Assembly (NCBI GenBank): GCA_964607705.1
Contig: CAZSLI010000002.1
Span: 1 to 64,000, forward strand
DNA from: CAZSLI01 sp964607705
GTDB taxonomy: Bacteria; Actinomycetota; Coriobacteriia; Anaerosomatales; PHET01
Reading direction: 5' to 3'
Length of the DNA stretch: 64,000 nt
Shown here in pieces: positions 35,071 to 43,582 of the stretch. The notes beneath the pieces are model-generated. The model was not told the origin of the DNA, searched no databases, and was given only the letters and a program-made list of their open reading frames with translations. The stretch's first letter is position 1. Each line of letters begins with the position of its first letter. The position numbers and the translations under genes are program-made.

Positions 35071-35415
35071 ATGGCTCTCCCCGTGATAGTCGAGGTATAC
35101 GACATCCCCCAGGCCACCGAGTGTTTCTCGGGAGGTTGAGGCCCTTCATGGTCTCCGGAGGAGATCACAGCGATCGTCCGCGCAGAGATCGAGCGCCGCT
35201 ACGGCGACGATGCGCAGATCGCCTACCTCAATCTGGATGAGGAAACGGTACGCCACGAGCACGCCGAGATCGTCGCTCAGATAGAGACGCGCGGCCTGAT
35301 CTATCCCGTCACCGTCGTCGACGGCGTGCCGCTCTACGATGGTGCGGTAAGTTACCCCGCCATCATGCGAGCGGTACAGAACAAGCTCGCCGAGATGGAA
35401 TCCGCAGAAGCCTAG
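35071..35415 (+). CDS. Selenoprotein of thioredoxin fold (ArsD/YuzD-DUF1462-like), Sec at codon 23
   Basis: The 115-codon frame starts at ATG 35071 (GGAGG upstream) and ends TAG 35413-35415. It contains one in-frame TGA (35137-35139). Reading it as selenocysteine gives CFSGGUGPSWSPEE, in which U takes the place of the second redox Cys of ArsD/YuzD-like proteins. After it the frame continues with good protein sense: RAEIERRYGDDAQIAYLNLD and a thioredoxin-like strand IYPVTVVDGVPLYDGAV. A hairpin follows the UGA at SECIS distance. The frame has no other stop, and codon use stays GC-rich. A nonsense mutation is the alternative. Function is probably thiol/selenol redox chemistry under the CsoR-type operator. 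Confidence 0.82.
35137..35167 (+). promoter_or_regulatory. Candidate bacterial SECIS element
   Basis: Sixteen bases after the UGA, TGGTCTC (35149-35155) and GAGATCA (35161-35167) form a 7-bp stem (one G-T pair) around the five-base loop CGGAG. A short apical stem-loop with a loop G, starting close behind the UGA, is what SelB recognises in bacteria. Energy and covariation were not computed. Confidence 0.6.
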
Positions 35416-35432
35416 TGCGCTAGACTCGTGTC

Positions 35433-36578
35433 ATGAACACAGTCAGCCTCGCGCGATGCGACACGTATCACCCCGATGAAGTGAATCGAGCACTTGACGC
35501 CGCCCTCTCCCCACTCGGGGGGATGGCGGCGTTCGTATCTCCCGGCCAAAGCGTACTCATCAAGGTCAACCTGCTGTCCCGAGCGCTTCCGGAGCGCGCC
35601 GTCATGACGCACCCGGATGTCGTGCGCGGGATCATCCGAGCGGTTCGGGCAGCCGGGGGCGTCCCTCGCGTGGGCGACAGCCCCGGTGGCCCCAACACTG
35701 CCGGACAGTGGCGACGCATCGTCCACGACAGCGGCATAGCCGAGGTCTGTGCCGACGAGGGATGCGAGCTCCTGCTGCTCGACGATGAATGCACCCGTGT
35801 GACGAGCCCTTCGGGCGGCCTGTACGGTTCATTCACCATCGGGAAGGCGGTCGCGGACGCCGACGTCCTCATCACGGTTCCGAAGTTCAAGACGCACGGC
35901 TTCATGATGTTCACTGGCGCGGTCAAGAACCTCTTCGGCTGCATTCCGGGACTTGAGAAGGCCCAGTACCACCTCAAGGTGCCGGACCGGGACGACTTCG
36001 CGGACATGTTGGTCGACCTCATGCTTGCTTGCCGACCGGCTCTCGCCATCATGGACGCCGTGGTCGGCATGGAGGGAGAGGGGCCCGCTGGTGGGGTTCC
36101 TCGGCAGGTAGGCGCGTTGATCGCTTCGGCCGACTGTGTCGCGCTGGACGTGGTCGCCTCGGCCATGGCCGGCCTCGAGCCGCTCGAGGTGTACACCAAC
36201 CGCGCAGCGGCCCGCCGAGGAATCGGACCGTCGTCAGTCGACGAAGTCGACGTGGTGGGCGCGGACTGGCGCTCGCTCGCTCCCGACGGTTTCGCACTTC
36301 CGGCGCGCGACCTCACGGCGCGCATGCCCGCATGGCTGGCGCCCCGGCTTCGCGGCTGGACGACCGCGCGGCCCGTCTTGGAGCGAGCGCAGGACTGTAC
36401 GCGATGCGGTACGTGTGGAAAGGTGTGCCCGGTGGAGGCGATCGTCGTCGATGCCAAGGGGCCACACTTCGACCGCGAGAAATGCATCCGGTGCTACTGC
36501 TGCCAGGAGCTCTGTCCGCCGCAGGCTATCGGCCTCACGGTGCCACCGCTCGCGCGACTGCTCTCGAAGCGACGCTGA
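35433..36578 (+). CDS. DUF362 protein with two [4Fe-4S] motifs
   Basis: A 381-residue protein. The DUF362 domain fills residues 1-300 (VLIKVNLLSRALPERAVMTHP, VPKFKTHGFMMFTGAVKNLF, ALDVVASAMAGLEP). Two ferredoxin motifs follow at the C-terminus: CTRCGTCGKVCPVEA and CIRCYCCQELCPPQA. The domain's function is not established; members often sit near redox or selenium genes. It is 17 bases behind the selenoprotein and may share its transcript. Its stop and that of the convergent DnaJ-like gene form the ends of the palindrome GCTGACGGGTCAGC. Confidence 0.92.
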   Translation: MNTVSLARCDTYHPDEVNRALDAALSPLGGMAAFVSPGQSVLIKVNLLSRALPERAVMTHPDVVRGIIRAVRAAGGVPRVGDSPGGPNTAGQWRRIVHDSGIAEVCADEGCELLLLDDECTRVTSPSGGLYGSFTIGKAVADADVLITVPKFKTHGFMMFTGAVKNLFGCIPGLEKAQYHLKVPDRDDFADMLVDLMLACRPALAIMDAVVGMEGEGPAGGVPRQVGALIASADCVALDVVASAMAGLEPLEVYTNRAAARRGIGPSSVDEVDVVGADWRSLAPDGFALPARDLTARMPAWLAPRLRGWTTARPVLERAQDCTRCGTCGKVCPVEAIVVDAKGPHFDREKCIRCYCCQELCPPQAIGLTVPPLARLLSKRR

Positions 36579-36582
36579 CGGG

Positions 36583-36882
36583 TCAGCTGCGACCGAATCG
36601 GTCGACGAACATGCCCACCAGACCACGGTCCCAGAAGACGTCCCAGGCGTTCGCCCCTTCAGGAGCCAAAGTAGCGTCATAACGACGTCGCTTCTCGGGA
36701 TCCTTCAGCACGGAGTGGGCCTCGTTGATGGCCTGCATGCGCTTGGTTGCCGACGCGTGCTCCGCGGCGGGGCGCCGGTCCGGGTGGTACTTGAGCGACA
36801 GCGCCTTGTACGCCCGCTCGATGACTTCCGGCTCGGCCCGCCGAGAGACCTGGAGCGTCGCGTAGTGGTCTTGATCAGTCAT
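36583..36882 (-). CDS. Small J-domain protein
   Basis: A 99-residue protein. The first 65 residues are a J-domain with DHYATLQVSRRAEPEVIERA, the HPD motif in LKYHPDRRP, and AHSVLKDPEKRRRYD. A short C-terminal tail (about 30 residues) has no Gly/Phe or zinc region. J-domains stimulate DnaK. It overlaps the PBP stop by one base (TGATG). A longer upstream reading exists but is shadow. It is a class III J-protein, partner unknown. Confidence 0.88.
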   Translation of the reverse strand: MTDQDHYATLQVSRRAEPEVIERAYKALSLKYHPDRRPAAEHASATKRMQAINEAHSVLKDPEKRRRYDATLAPEGANAWDVFWDRGLVGMFVDRFGRS

Positions 36883-38867
36883 CAGTGCAGCGTACACGTC
36901 TCTTGAGGCACCAGTTCCGTGGCGAGGTAGAGGTCGATCGTTCTCGGACACTTCTGGTTGGCGAGCAGCATCGAGTCGCGGCAGATCCGTACCATCACCA
37001 CGCTGGTCGACGCGTCGCCGGCCGGAGTCACCGGCGCGGAGCGGACTTTCGTCGCCTGCTTCATGTACGCCGACCATATCTCTGCGGGGATGCTGCCGCC
37101 GGTCACCTTGTCGCCGTGCACGTTGGTCATCGCGATCTGCGCCTGCGGATAGCCGACCCACACCGCCGTCGCCATGTCGCCTGACCACCCGACGAACCAC
37201 GCATCTCGATACGACTGGGTCGTTCCGGTCTTGCCGGCCGCCCACTTGCCGAACTTGGCCTTCGTGGCGGTGCCCTGCTCGACAACTTCGTGCAGCATGA
37301 GCGACGCCTGGACGGCGACGGCACGATCGAGTGCCCGCGTGGGCTTGGTCTTCGGCTCGTACACCGGTTTGCCCGCGTCGTCGGTGACACGAAGGATCCC
37401 GGTGGGCACGGCGTGGACGCCCTCGTTGGCCAGCGTGCCGTAGGCCGACGCCATCTCGAGAGGCGACACTCCCCTCTTCAGGCCACCGAGCGCGATCGCG
37501 GGGTCCGGGTCGAGCGGGGTGGTGATTCCCATGCGCCGCGCCGTCTTCACGACGTTCTTAGCTCCCACCTGCATGATCAGGCGTGCGTAGACGGCATTGA
37601 CCGACCAGTTCGTGGCAGCCTGAAGCGTTATGCGCGGTTTCGTCTTGCGGTTCTCGTAGTTGTCGACCTGCCAGACGCCGTCCTTCACGGGCACGCTGTA
37701 CGGCGTAGCTTCGAACACCTGTTGAGGACCGACGCCCTTCTCAAGGGCCGTCACAAGCACGAACGGCTTGAACGCGGATCCCGGCTGCCTTCTGCCCTGA
37801 GCCGCGAGGTTGAACTGGTTCTTCGCGAAGTCGCGTCCGCCCACCATGGCGAGTACCCGGCCATCGCTCGGCCGTACGGTGACGATCGCCACCTCAGGAT
37901 CCGCCTCCGCTGAGAGCCGTGCGGCCGACTTCTCGGCGGCCTCTTGGATCGCGGGATCGAGCGTGGTGTACACCCGAAGCCCGCCGCCGAAGACGGCCTT
38001 GGAGCCGAGACGATCGATCAGGTCGCGTTTGACGTACTCGACAAAATAGGGCGCCGTCTGACGAACGTCTTCCCGGGGGTTGATGCCTATCGGCGCCTCC
38101 TTAGCCTGACGCGCCTGGCGAGGAGTTATGTAGCCCTGCTCCGCCATCTTATCGAGCACCACGTCGCGTCGCCGCTTGGAGTCCTCGGGGTGGTAGATCG
38201 GGTCGAAGCGCGACGGCGACTGAATGGTGCCCGCGAGCAATGCGGCCTCGGGCAAGGTGAGCGACGATACCGGGCGGCCGAAGTAGTGTCTGGAAGCGCT
38301 CTCGGCACCATAAGCGCCGCTGCCGAAGTAGACGGTGTTCAGGTAGGTCCCGAGTACGTGATCCTTGTCGATCTTCTGCTCGAGCTGATTGGCGAGAAGC
38401 GCCTCTTTGAGCTTTCGTGTCAGCGTGCGCTCACCCTTGGTGAACAGGATCTTCACCAGTTGCTGGGTGATGGTGCTCCCGCCCTGCTCCACTTGCTGAG
38501 TCTCAGCATTGACCTTGAGCGCCCTCAGGATCGCCTCGCTGTCCACTCCCTTGTGCTCGTAGAAGCGCTGGTCCTCGATAGCGACGACTGCATTGCGCAG
38601 GTGCATGGGAATGCTGTCGAACGGCACGACGGTGCGGTCCTGCTCGCCGTGCCACTCCGCCAGTACCGAGCCGTCGGCTGCGTAGACGACCGAGGTCCTC
38701 GGCGTCTCGAGGCCCACCTTGGTGGCATCGAGATCCGGGAGGGTGCGCGCAAGCGAGGACAGGTAGAGCGCGAAGCCGAGCGTCGTGATGAGGACGAGGA
38801 CCAGCCCAGTCGCGCACCAGCCGAGTATGAGGCTCAGACGACGGCTCCGGGACATTGCGACTGCCAT
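36882..38867 (-). CDS. Class A penicillin-binding protein (PBP1 type)
   Basis: A 661-residue bifunctional peptidoglycan synthase with one N-terminal membrane helix (WCATGLVLVLITTLGFALYL). The glycosyltransferase domain shows AIEDQRFYEHKGVDSEAILR, GGSTITQQLVK, and LEQKIDKDHVLGTYLNTVYF. The transpeptidase domain has the SXXK box (GSAFKP), SVN and the KTGTT box (AAGKTGTT). No Ser/Pro-rich tail or PASTA domain is present; the protein ends near VPQETCTLH. The first ATG lacks a good ribosome-binding site, and M5 is an alternative. Confidence 0.95.
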   Translation of the reverse strand: MAVAMSRSRRLSLILGWCATGLVLVLITTLGFALYLSSLARTLPDLDATKVGLETPRTSVVYAADGSVLAEWHGEQDRTVVPFDSIPMHLRNAVVAIEDQRFYEHKGVDSEAILRALKVNAETQQVEQGGSTITQQLVKILFTKGERTLTRKLKEALLANQLEQKIDKDHVLGTYLNTVYFGSGAYGAESASRHYFGRPVSSLTLPEAALLAGTIQSPSRFDPIYHPEDSKRRRDVVLDKMAEQGYITPRQARQAKEAPIGINPREDVRQTAPYFVEYVKRDLIDRLGSKAVFGGGLRVYTTLDPAIQEAAEKSAARLSAEADPEVAIVTVRPSDGRVLAMVGGRDFAKNQFNLAAQGRRQPGSAFKPFVLVTALEKGVGPQQVFEATPYSVPVKDGVWQVDNYENRKTKPRITLQAATNWSVNAVYARLIMQVGAKNVVKTARRMGITTPLDPDPAIALGGLKRGVSPLEMASAYGTLANEGVHAVPTGILRVTDDAGKPVYEPKTKPTRALDRAVAVQASLMLHEVVEQGTATKAKFGKWAAGKTGTTQSYRDAWFVGWSGDMATAVWVGYPQAQIAMTNVHGDKVTGGSIPAEIWSAYMKQATKVRSAPVTPAGDASTSVVMVRICRDSMLLANQKCPRTIDLYLATELVPQETCTLH

Positions 38868-38995
38868 TCACGTAGTGGTGCGCGAGGTCATGCATCGAAC
38901 CGCTCGACCAGCGCTGCCCGGTGATCCGGACGGCCCGGAAATCGTAGCACGCAAAGAAGATGCCTAGATGGTTAGTCGAGCCAGCAGAGTGTCCG

Positions 38996-39904
38996 TCAGT
39001 TGGGCGCCGGCTCGTGGACGACGCGCGCAGCCAGCTCCGAAGCAACGACGCCCGCCAGCACAAGACCCGCGCCCACCAGCTGGAGCGGGCTAAGCCTCTC
39101 ACCGAGGACGACGGCCGCAAGCGCGATCGTGAAGAGCGGCTCGAACGTCGAGACGACCGCCGCCTGAGAGGGACCGAGCCCCTGGATGCCGCCAAGGTAC
39201 AAGAGCACCGCCGCGAACGTGGGTACCAAGACGATCGCGATCAGAAGCGTCCAGGTCCAGGCGGTCCAGTCGGCAGTCGACAACGATGCCACTCCCGCCG
39301 TCGCGATGGTTCCCACTGCCGGCAACAGTACCGCGATGCCGAACGTGTAGGTCATCATCGTCAGCCTGCCGCGCCCCGGTAGCCAGCGGTGCGAGAGCAG
39401 GTTGAAGAGCGTGTATCCGACGGCGGCTCCGAGCCCCAATGCGATGCCCTGCCACTCGGCATGGATCTCACCACTGCCCACCCCAACGACGAGGGCACAG
39501 CCGATGAAGGTGATGAGCACCGCGAGTCCCTGTTGCCAGGTGGCGCGCTCTCCGAGGAACAGCCATCCGGAGACCGTGACCAGTGCGGGATAGGCGTACA
39601 GCAGAACAGCCACGATCGAGGCGTCCGCGTACGTGAGCGCGTAGAAGAAGCAGACCGAGGCCGCCCCGTACCCGGTGAGAGCGAGCAAGGCGTACCGTCC
39701 GATGTCGGCACGCGGCACGAAGAGCGCGCGGCGATCCCGCACCGTGGCAACGACGCCCAGCAGCACGGCGGCGATCGCGAAGCGCCACGTCAGCAGTGGC
39801 AGCGGCTCGGCGCCCGCGCGGTACGCGAGCGGCGTGAGCACTGCCAGCGTGCCGAAGCAGGCTGCAGAGACGATGACCGCGAACAGAGACCAGCGACGAT
39901 CCAC
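38996..39904 (-). CDS. EamA family (DMT) transporter
   Basis: A 302-residue integral membrane protein of the drug/metabolite transporter superfamily. Two EamA repeats can be seen: SAACFGTLAVLTPLAYRAGA with LTWRFAIAAVLLG, and the second from about WQGIALGLGAAVGYTLFNLL to FEPLFTIALAAVVLGERLSP. About ten helices are expected. The substrate is unknown. I chose the GTG at 39904 with AAGGAGG eight bases upstream. Nothing in the neighbourhood indicates its cargo. Confidence 0.9.
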   Translation of the reverse strand: MDRRWSLFAVIVSAACFGTLAVLTPLAYRAGAEPLPLLTWRFAIAAVLLGVVATVRDRRALFVPRADIGRYALLALTGYGAASVCFFYALTYADASIVAVLLYAYPALVTVSGWLFLGERATWQQGLAVLITFIGCALVVGVGSGEIHAEWQGIALGLGAAVGYTLFNLLSHRWLPGRGRLTMMTYTFGIAVLLPAVGTIATAGVASLSTADWTAWTWTLLIAIVLVPTFAAVLLYLGGIQGLGPSQAAVVSTFEPLFTIALAAVVLGERLSPLQLVGAGLVLAGVVASELAARVVHEPAPN

Positions 39905-40002
39905 TCGCAACTCCTCCTTGGAATGGCGCCTACCGTCGCATCCAGCCCGCACGCCGTCAACCGTGCTAGACTGCCGCTCGCGTCGAGAGGCAGGGAGCCG
40001 CA

Positions 40003-40389
40003 GTGGGACGAGTCAACACGCGCATAGTGAGATGGTTCATGGTCGCGGTCTGGGCCACGGCGATCTTCCTCATGTCGGCCACGCCGGGCTCCTCATTGCC
40101 GGGCGGCTTCAGCATCCAAGGCCACCTGTTCGAGTACACGGTGTTCGGGCTGCTGCTCTACCGGGCGCTACGACTCAACTGCGGCCGAGGAGTCGCCCTC
40201 GCCATCGCCATCGCGATCGCATCGGCGTACGGCGTCACTGACGAGTTCCACCAGTCGTTCGTGCCGCTGCGCACGCCGGACCCCGCCGACTGGATGCTGG
40301 ACACGCTCGGCGCGACATTCGGCGCCTCGATCGCACTCGCCGCCGAGGTACTCGGCGAACGTCTTCGCGCCAAGAAGGCCGATCAGTAG
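40003..40389 (+). CDS. VanZ family protein
   Basis: A 128-residue membrane protein with three or four helices. The family signature TDEFHQSFVPLRTPDPADW is at about residues 78-96, followed by MLDTLGATFGASIA. VanZ confers low-level teicoplanin resistance in enterococci; most homologues have unknown roles in the envelope. GTG start with a GGGAG site. The 3' end overlaps the convergent pilT gene by seven bases. Confidence 0.88.
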   Translation: MGRVNTRIVRWFMVAVWATAIFLMSATPGSSLPGGFSIQGHLFEYTVFGLLLYRALRLNCGRGVALAIAIAIASAYGVTDEFHQSFVPLRTPDPADWMLDTLGATFGASIALAAEVLGERLRAKKADQ

Positions 40390-41486
40390 ATCCCGGTCTG
40401 GGCGGCCGACTGGGGATCGATGCCCATCTGGCGCACCTTGATCTTGAAGTCGTGCGCGTTATGCGCCATGGCGATCGCGTCGTCGAGAGTCACCTGGCGG
40501 TTCTGGTACAGGCTCAGCAGCGACTGGTCGAACGTCTGCATGCCGTAGTACTGCCCCTCTTCCATGGCGTCCCGGATCATGTACGTCTTCTCGGCGTCCG
40601 TGATGTACTCGCGGATGGTGCCGGTCATGACGAGAACCTCGACCGCCGGGACGAGGCCGCCCTGCAACGACGGGACGAGCCTCAGGCAGACGATCCCCTT
40701 AAGGGTCGCCGCGAGCATGAGCCGCACCTGCTTCTGCTGGTACGGGGGGAAGAAGTCGATGATGCGGCTGATGGTCTCCGTGGCGTCGATAGTGTGCAGC
40801 GTGGAGAGGACCAGGTTGCCGATCTCGGCCGCTGTCAGGGCCGCCGAGACGGTCTCGTGGTCACGCATCTCACCGATGAGTACCACGTCCGGGTCTTGCC
40901 TGACGACGTGGCGAAGCGCGTCAGCGTAGCTCTCGGTGTCGATACCGATCTCGCGCTGGTTGACGATGCACTTCTTGTCCTGGTGGAGGACCTCGATCGG
41001 GTCCTCGATAGTGACGATGTGCCCCTCGCGCGTACTGTTGATGTGATCGATCATCGCCGCGAGGGTAGTGGTCTTGCCCGAGCCGGCCGTTCCCGTGACG
41101 AGGATGAGGCCGCGAGGCTCATCGGCGAGCTGACGGATGACCGGCGGGAGGCCGAGGTCCTCGATGCTGGCGCGCTCGGTGGCCACGCGGCGAAGCGTCA
41201 TGCCGACGCTGCCGCGCTGGTGGAACACGTTGACCCGGAAGCGACCGACGCCGGCGCACGAATAGGCGAAGTCGATCTCGCGGTGGTTCTCGAACGACTG
41301 GCTCTGCCGCTCGTCCATCATCCCGACCGCGAGGATCTTGGCCTGGTCGGCGGTCAGAGCGGGGTACTCGCTCAGGATCACGAGGCGCCCATTCAGGCGG
41401 ATCGCGGGCGGGCTACCGACCTTGACGTGCAAGTCGGAGCTTCCTCGCTCCGTCATCACCCTGAGCAGTCCGTCGATCTCAGCCAC
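40383..41486 (-). CDS. pilT: Twitching motility ATPase PilT
   Basis: PilT powers retraction of type IV pili as a cytoplasmic hexamer. The 367-residue protein has an N-terminal PAS-like domain (SSDLHVKVGSPPAIRLNGRL) and the ATPase core. The core holds Walker A GTAGSGKTTT, the Asp box (HIVTIEDPIEVLH), Walker B DVVLIGEMRD and the His box NLVLSTLHTIDA. The AIRNLIRE-like region appears as GTIREYITDAEKTYMI. GTG start with GGGGAG. No pilB, pilC or pilin genes are near. Confidence 0.94.
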   Translation of the reverse strand: MAEIDGLLRVMTERGSSDLHVKVGSPPAIRLNGRLVILSEYPALTADQAKILAVGMMDERQSQSFENHREIDFAYSCAGVGRFRVNVFHQRGSVGMTLRRVATERASIEDLGLPPVIRQLADEPRGLILVTGTAGSGKTTTLAAMIDHINSTREGHIVTIEDPIEVLHQDKKCIVNQREIGIDTESYADALRHVVRQDPDVVLIGEMRDHETVSAALTAAEIGNLVLSTLHTIDATETISRIIDFFPPYQQKQVRLMLAATLKGIVCLRLVPSLQGGLVPAVEVLVMTGTIREYITDAEKTYMIRDAMEEGQYYGMQTFDQSLLSLYQNRQVTLDDAIAMAHNAHDFKIKVRQMGIDPQSAAQTGIY

Positions 41487-41582
41487 TGCGGTTCATCTCC
41501 CCGAATGTCTTGCGAGCGAGAAGGGATCTTGGCCCCTCACACAAGTATCGTCGAGTGACCCGCCGTCCTGAAGTCCAAGCGG

Positions 41583-42605
41583 TTACGGGCGGCAGGCACC
41601 GACGTAGTTCGAGTGCAGAGGGTCGATGCGCACGCTGGCGCCGGTGTGGGGCGCGTGGATCATCATCCCGCCGCCAACATACATGCCGACGTGGTGGATC
41701 GGTGAGCCGAAGAAGACGAGGTCGCCGGGCTGCAGGTTGCTTCTGCTCACGCGCTCGCCGTAGCCGATCTGCGCGCGCGAGCTGTGCGGCAGCGAGACCC
41801 CCACCTGGCGGTAGACGAACATGGTGAACCCGGAACAGTCGAACGAATTGGGACCGTCGGCCGCCCAGACGTACGGCGCACCGAGGTAGCGGCGCGCGAT
41901 GTCGACGACGTCGCTGCGGGGCGCCCTCGTCGGCGCCGGGAAGTCGCGTTCGTCCGGCGCGGGTGACGAGACCAACTGCGCGGCCCTCGCGGCACGCGCC
42001 GCAGTCTCCTGCGCCTCGAGAGCCGCGATCTCCGCCTCGATACCGCTCAGTTTCCGCTTGCGCTCAGCGAGGTCGGATTGGATCTCTCGGTAGTTCCTCT
42101 TCATGACCGCCTGCTTGCGAGCCGCGGCCCGCTCCTTGGCGGTGTACTCTCGATGCGCCTTTGCCGCTTCGATGCGCAAACTCTTGAGACGAGCGACGTT
42201 CTGGGCATCGGCGGCGCTCAGATCGCGGAGCACGTCCCACGTCGCCGCGAATTCATCGAAGGACTGGGCGCCGAGGAGCACTTCGACGAAGCCCATCTGA
42301 CCCGACCGGTACATGCTGCTGGCACGTACGTTCAGGTGGCGCTGCACGACGTTCATGCGCGCCTTGACTTTCTTGAGCCGCGCGCCGGCCTGCCTCTTCT
42401 CTCGAAGCAACTTGCCGTGCTGCGCGCTCGCCTCGTTATAGCGCTCGGCCGCCACCTCGACTCGGTGGTCCAAGCGGTCTATTTGCGCTTTGACGGTCCG
42501 TGCCTGTTCGACCTTGCTGCTCGGCACGGCGCCGGCGGGGGTGGCAGAGAACGCGATCGTCGCCACGAGGGCGAACGTCGCGAATGCCTTGCTGCGGGTA
42601 GTCAG
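41583..42605 (-). CDS. Secreted NlpC/P60 peptidoglycan hydrolase with N-terminal coiled coil
   Basis: A 340-residue exported protein. The signal peptide ends near ATIAFSATPAGA. A long coiled coil spans about residues 35-210 (RLDHRVEVAAERYNEASAQH and later KQAVMKRNYREIQSDLAERK). The C-terminal NlpC/P60 domain has the catalytic Cys in NSFDCSGFTMF, His in HHVGMYVGGG and a third polar residue in MIHAPHTG. It cleaves peptide cross-bridges. GGGAGG lies seven bases before a CTG at 42605, which fits the signal peptide best; ATG 42689 would add 28 odd residues. Confidence 0.88.
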   Translation of the reverse strand: MTTRSKAFATFALVATIAFSATPAGAVPSSKVEQARTVKAQIDRLDHRVEVAAERYNEASAQHGKLLREKRQAGARLKKVKARMNVVQRHLNVRASSMYRSGQMGFVEVLLGAQSFDEFAATWDVLRDLSAADAQNVARLKSLRIEAAKAHREYTAKERAAARKQAVMKRNYREIQSDLAERKRKLSGIEAEIAALEAQETAARAARAAQLVSSPAPDERDFPAPTRAPRSDVVDIARRYLGAPYVWAADGPNSFDCSGFTMFVYRQVGVSLPHSSRAQIGYGERVSRSNLQPGDLVFFGSPIHHVGMYVGGGMMIHAPHTGASVRIDPLHSNYVGACRP

Positions 42606-42670
42606 TTCGTTTCCTCCCTGGCGATTCCGGAGGCAGACACTCCGATGGATTCTATCACTGGCGGGACTTG

Positions 42671-43564
42671 TCAGTCGAACACGACGCACAGTGCATCGAG
42701 CAACGCCACCGCGACGCTCTGCTCGCCGCGCTCGCCTTCGACCTGCGGTTCTTCCAGTTCGATGATCACTTCAGGCGGCTTGGACCGCGATGAGGTCACT
42801 GCCGTGAGAAGCCGGGACGCGAGCGACTCACGCGGCGCGATATGAACTACCGGCCTATCAAGAACAGCAGAAGCCGTGCCGCTTGAGCCGATGCGCATGA
42901 TGAGTCGGGCATCCTCGGCAGGAGGATGCTCCGGCTGTGCGAGCCGTACGCGCGATGTCTCGGTGGTCGCGATCGCAAGATTGGTCACCCGTCCGGCGAC
43001 CTTGTCCCCTGCCGCATCGAGACCCGATACCTCGGCGGCGAGGCGTGACAGCACCTCCGCCGCACGCGCCGGACCGAGGGTCGCGGCCGAGTGTGCGCGC
43101 GCCTCCTTGCCCTCCCACACGTGCTTCAGCGACTCGATGACGCGGACGGTCTCCGGCCCGACGATACCGTCGGCCGGAAGTGCGGCATTGCGCTGCAACT
43201 CGCGCACCGCACGCTCGGTGTACGCGCCGAAGATGCCGTCGGGTTGACCGCACGCGAATCCCAAGATGTTGAGCGCCTGCTGAAGGACCCGGACGTCGCG
43301 TCCGTGGAAGTGGGGCACGCGCAGGTAGAGCATGCGGTCCCCGAGCATGAACGTGGCATCGACCAGGGCGGCCCAGGTCTGGTCCCCGACCCATCCGTCC
43401 TCGGTGATGCGCAGGTCGGACTGGAACGCCCTCACGGCGTCTGCGGTCTCACCAAAGAAGAGGCCGTCGACACCCGCGCGTCCCAGATCGTAACCCAGCG
43501 TCCTCAGGCGGCGCTGTATGTCTTCGACGGCCGGCCCTCTATCGCCGAGCCGCACGGGTCTCAT
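42671..43564 (-). CDS. Protein with two peptidoglycan-binding domains
   Basis: A 297-residue protein with two N-terminal PG_binding_1 repeats: GDRGPAVEDIQRRLRTLGYD to FQSDLRITEDGWVGDQTW, and RDVRVLQQALNILGFACGQP to LQRNAALPADGIVGPETV. The remaining 150 residues resemble no catalytic domain and are mainly helical and Ala-rich. It has no visible signal peptide, so it may be cytoplasmic, or exported by another route. It is just upstream of the NlpC/P60 gene, and both are likely involved in wall remodelling. Confidence 0.85.
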   Translation of the reverse strand: MRPVRLGDRGPAVEDIQRRLRTLGYDLGRAGVDGLFFGETADAVRAFQSDLRITEDGWVGDQTWAALVDATFMLGDRMLYLRVPHFHGRDVRVLQQALNILGFACGQPDGIFGAYTERAVRELQRNAALPADGIVGPETVRVIESLKHVWEGKEARAHSAATLGPARAAEVLSRLAAEVSGLDAAGDKVAGRVTNLAIATTETSRVRLAQPEHPPAEDARLIMRIGSSGTASAVLDRPVVHIAPRESLASRLLTAVTSSRSKPPEVIIELEEPQVEGERGEQSVAVALLDALCVVFD

Positions 43565-43582
43565 CCGAGGAACCTCCAGGTA

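Noticed and set aside
35071..35139. A 22-codon micro-ORF or a pseudogene broken by a nonsense mutation, instead of a selenoprotein gene
   Set aside because: Only one stop interrupts the frame, it sits at the redox-Cys position, a SECIS-like hairpin follows and the operator/promoter is well kept. Decay would be expected to leave more lesions.
42671..43564. CwlM-type amidase call for the double peptidoglycan-binding protein
   Set aside because: The two binding domains match, but the downstream part lacks the zinc His/Glu motifs of an Amidase_3 domain.
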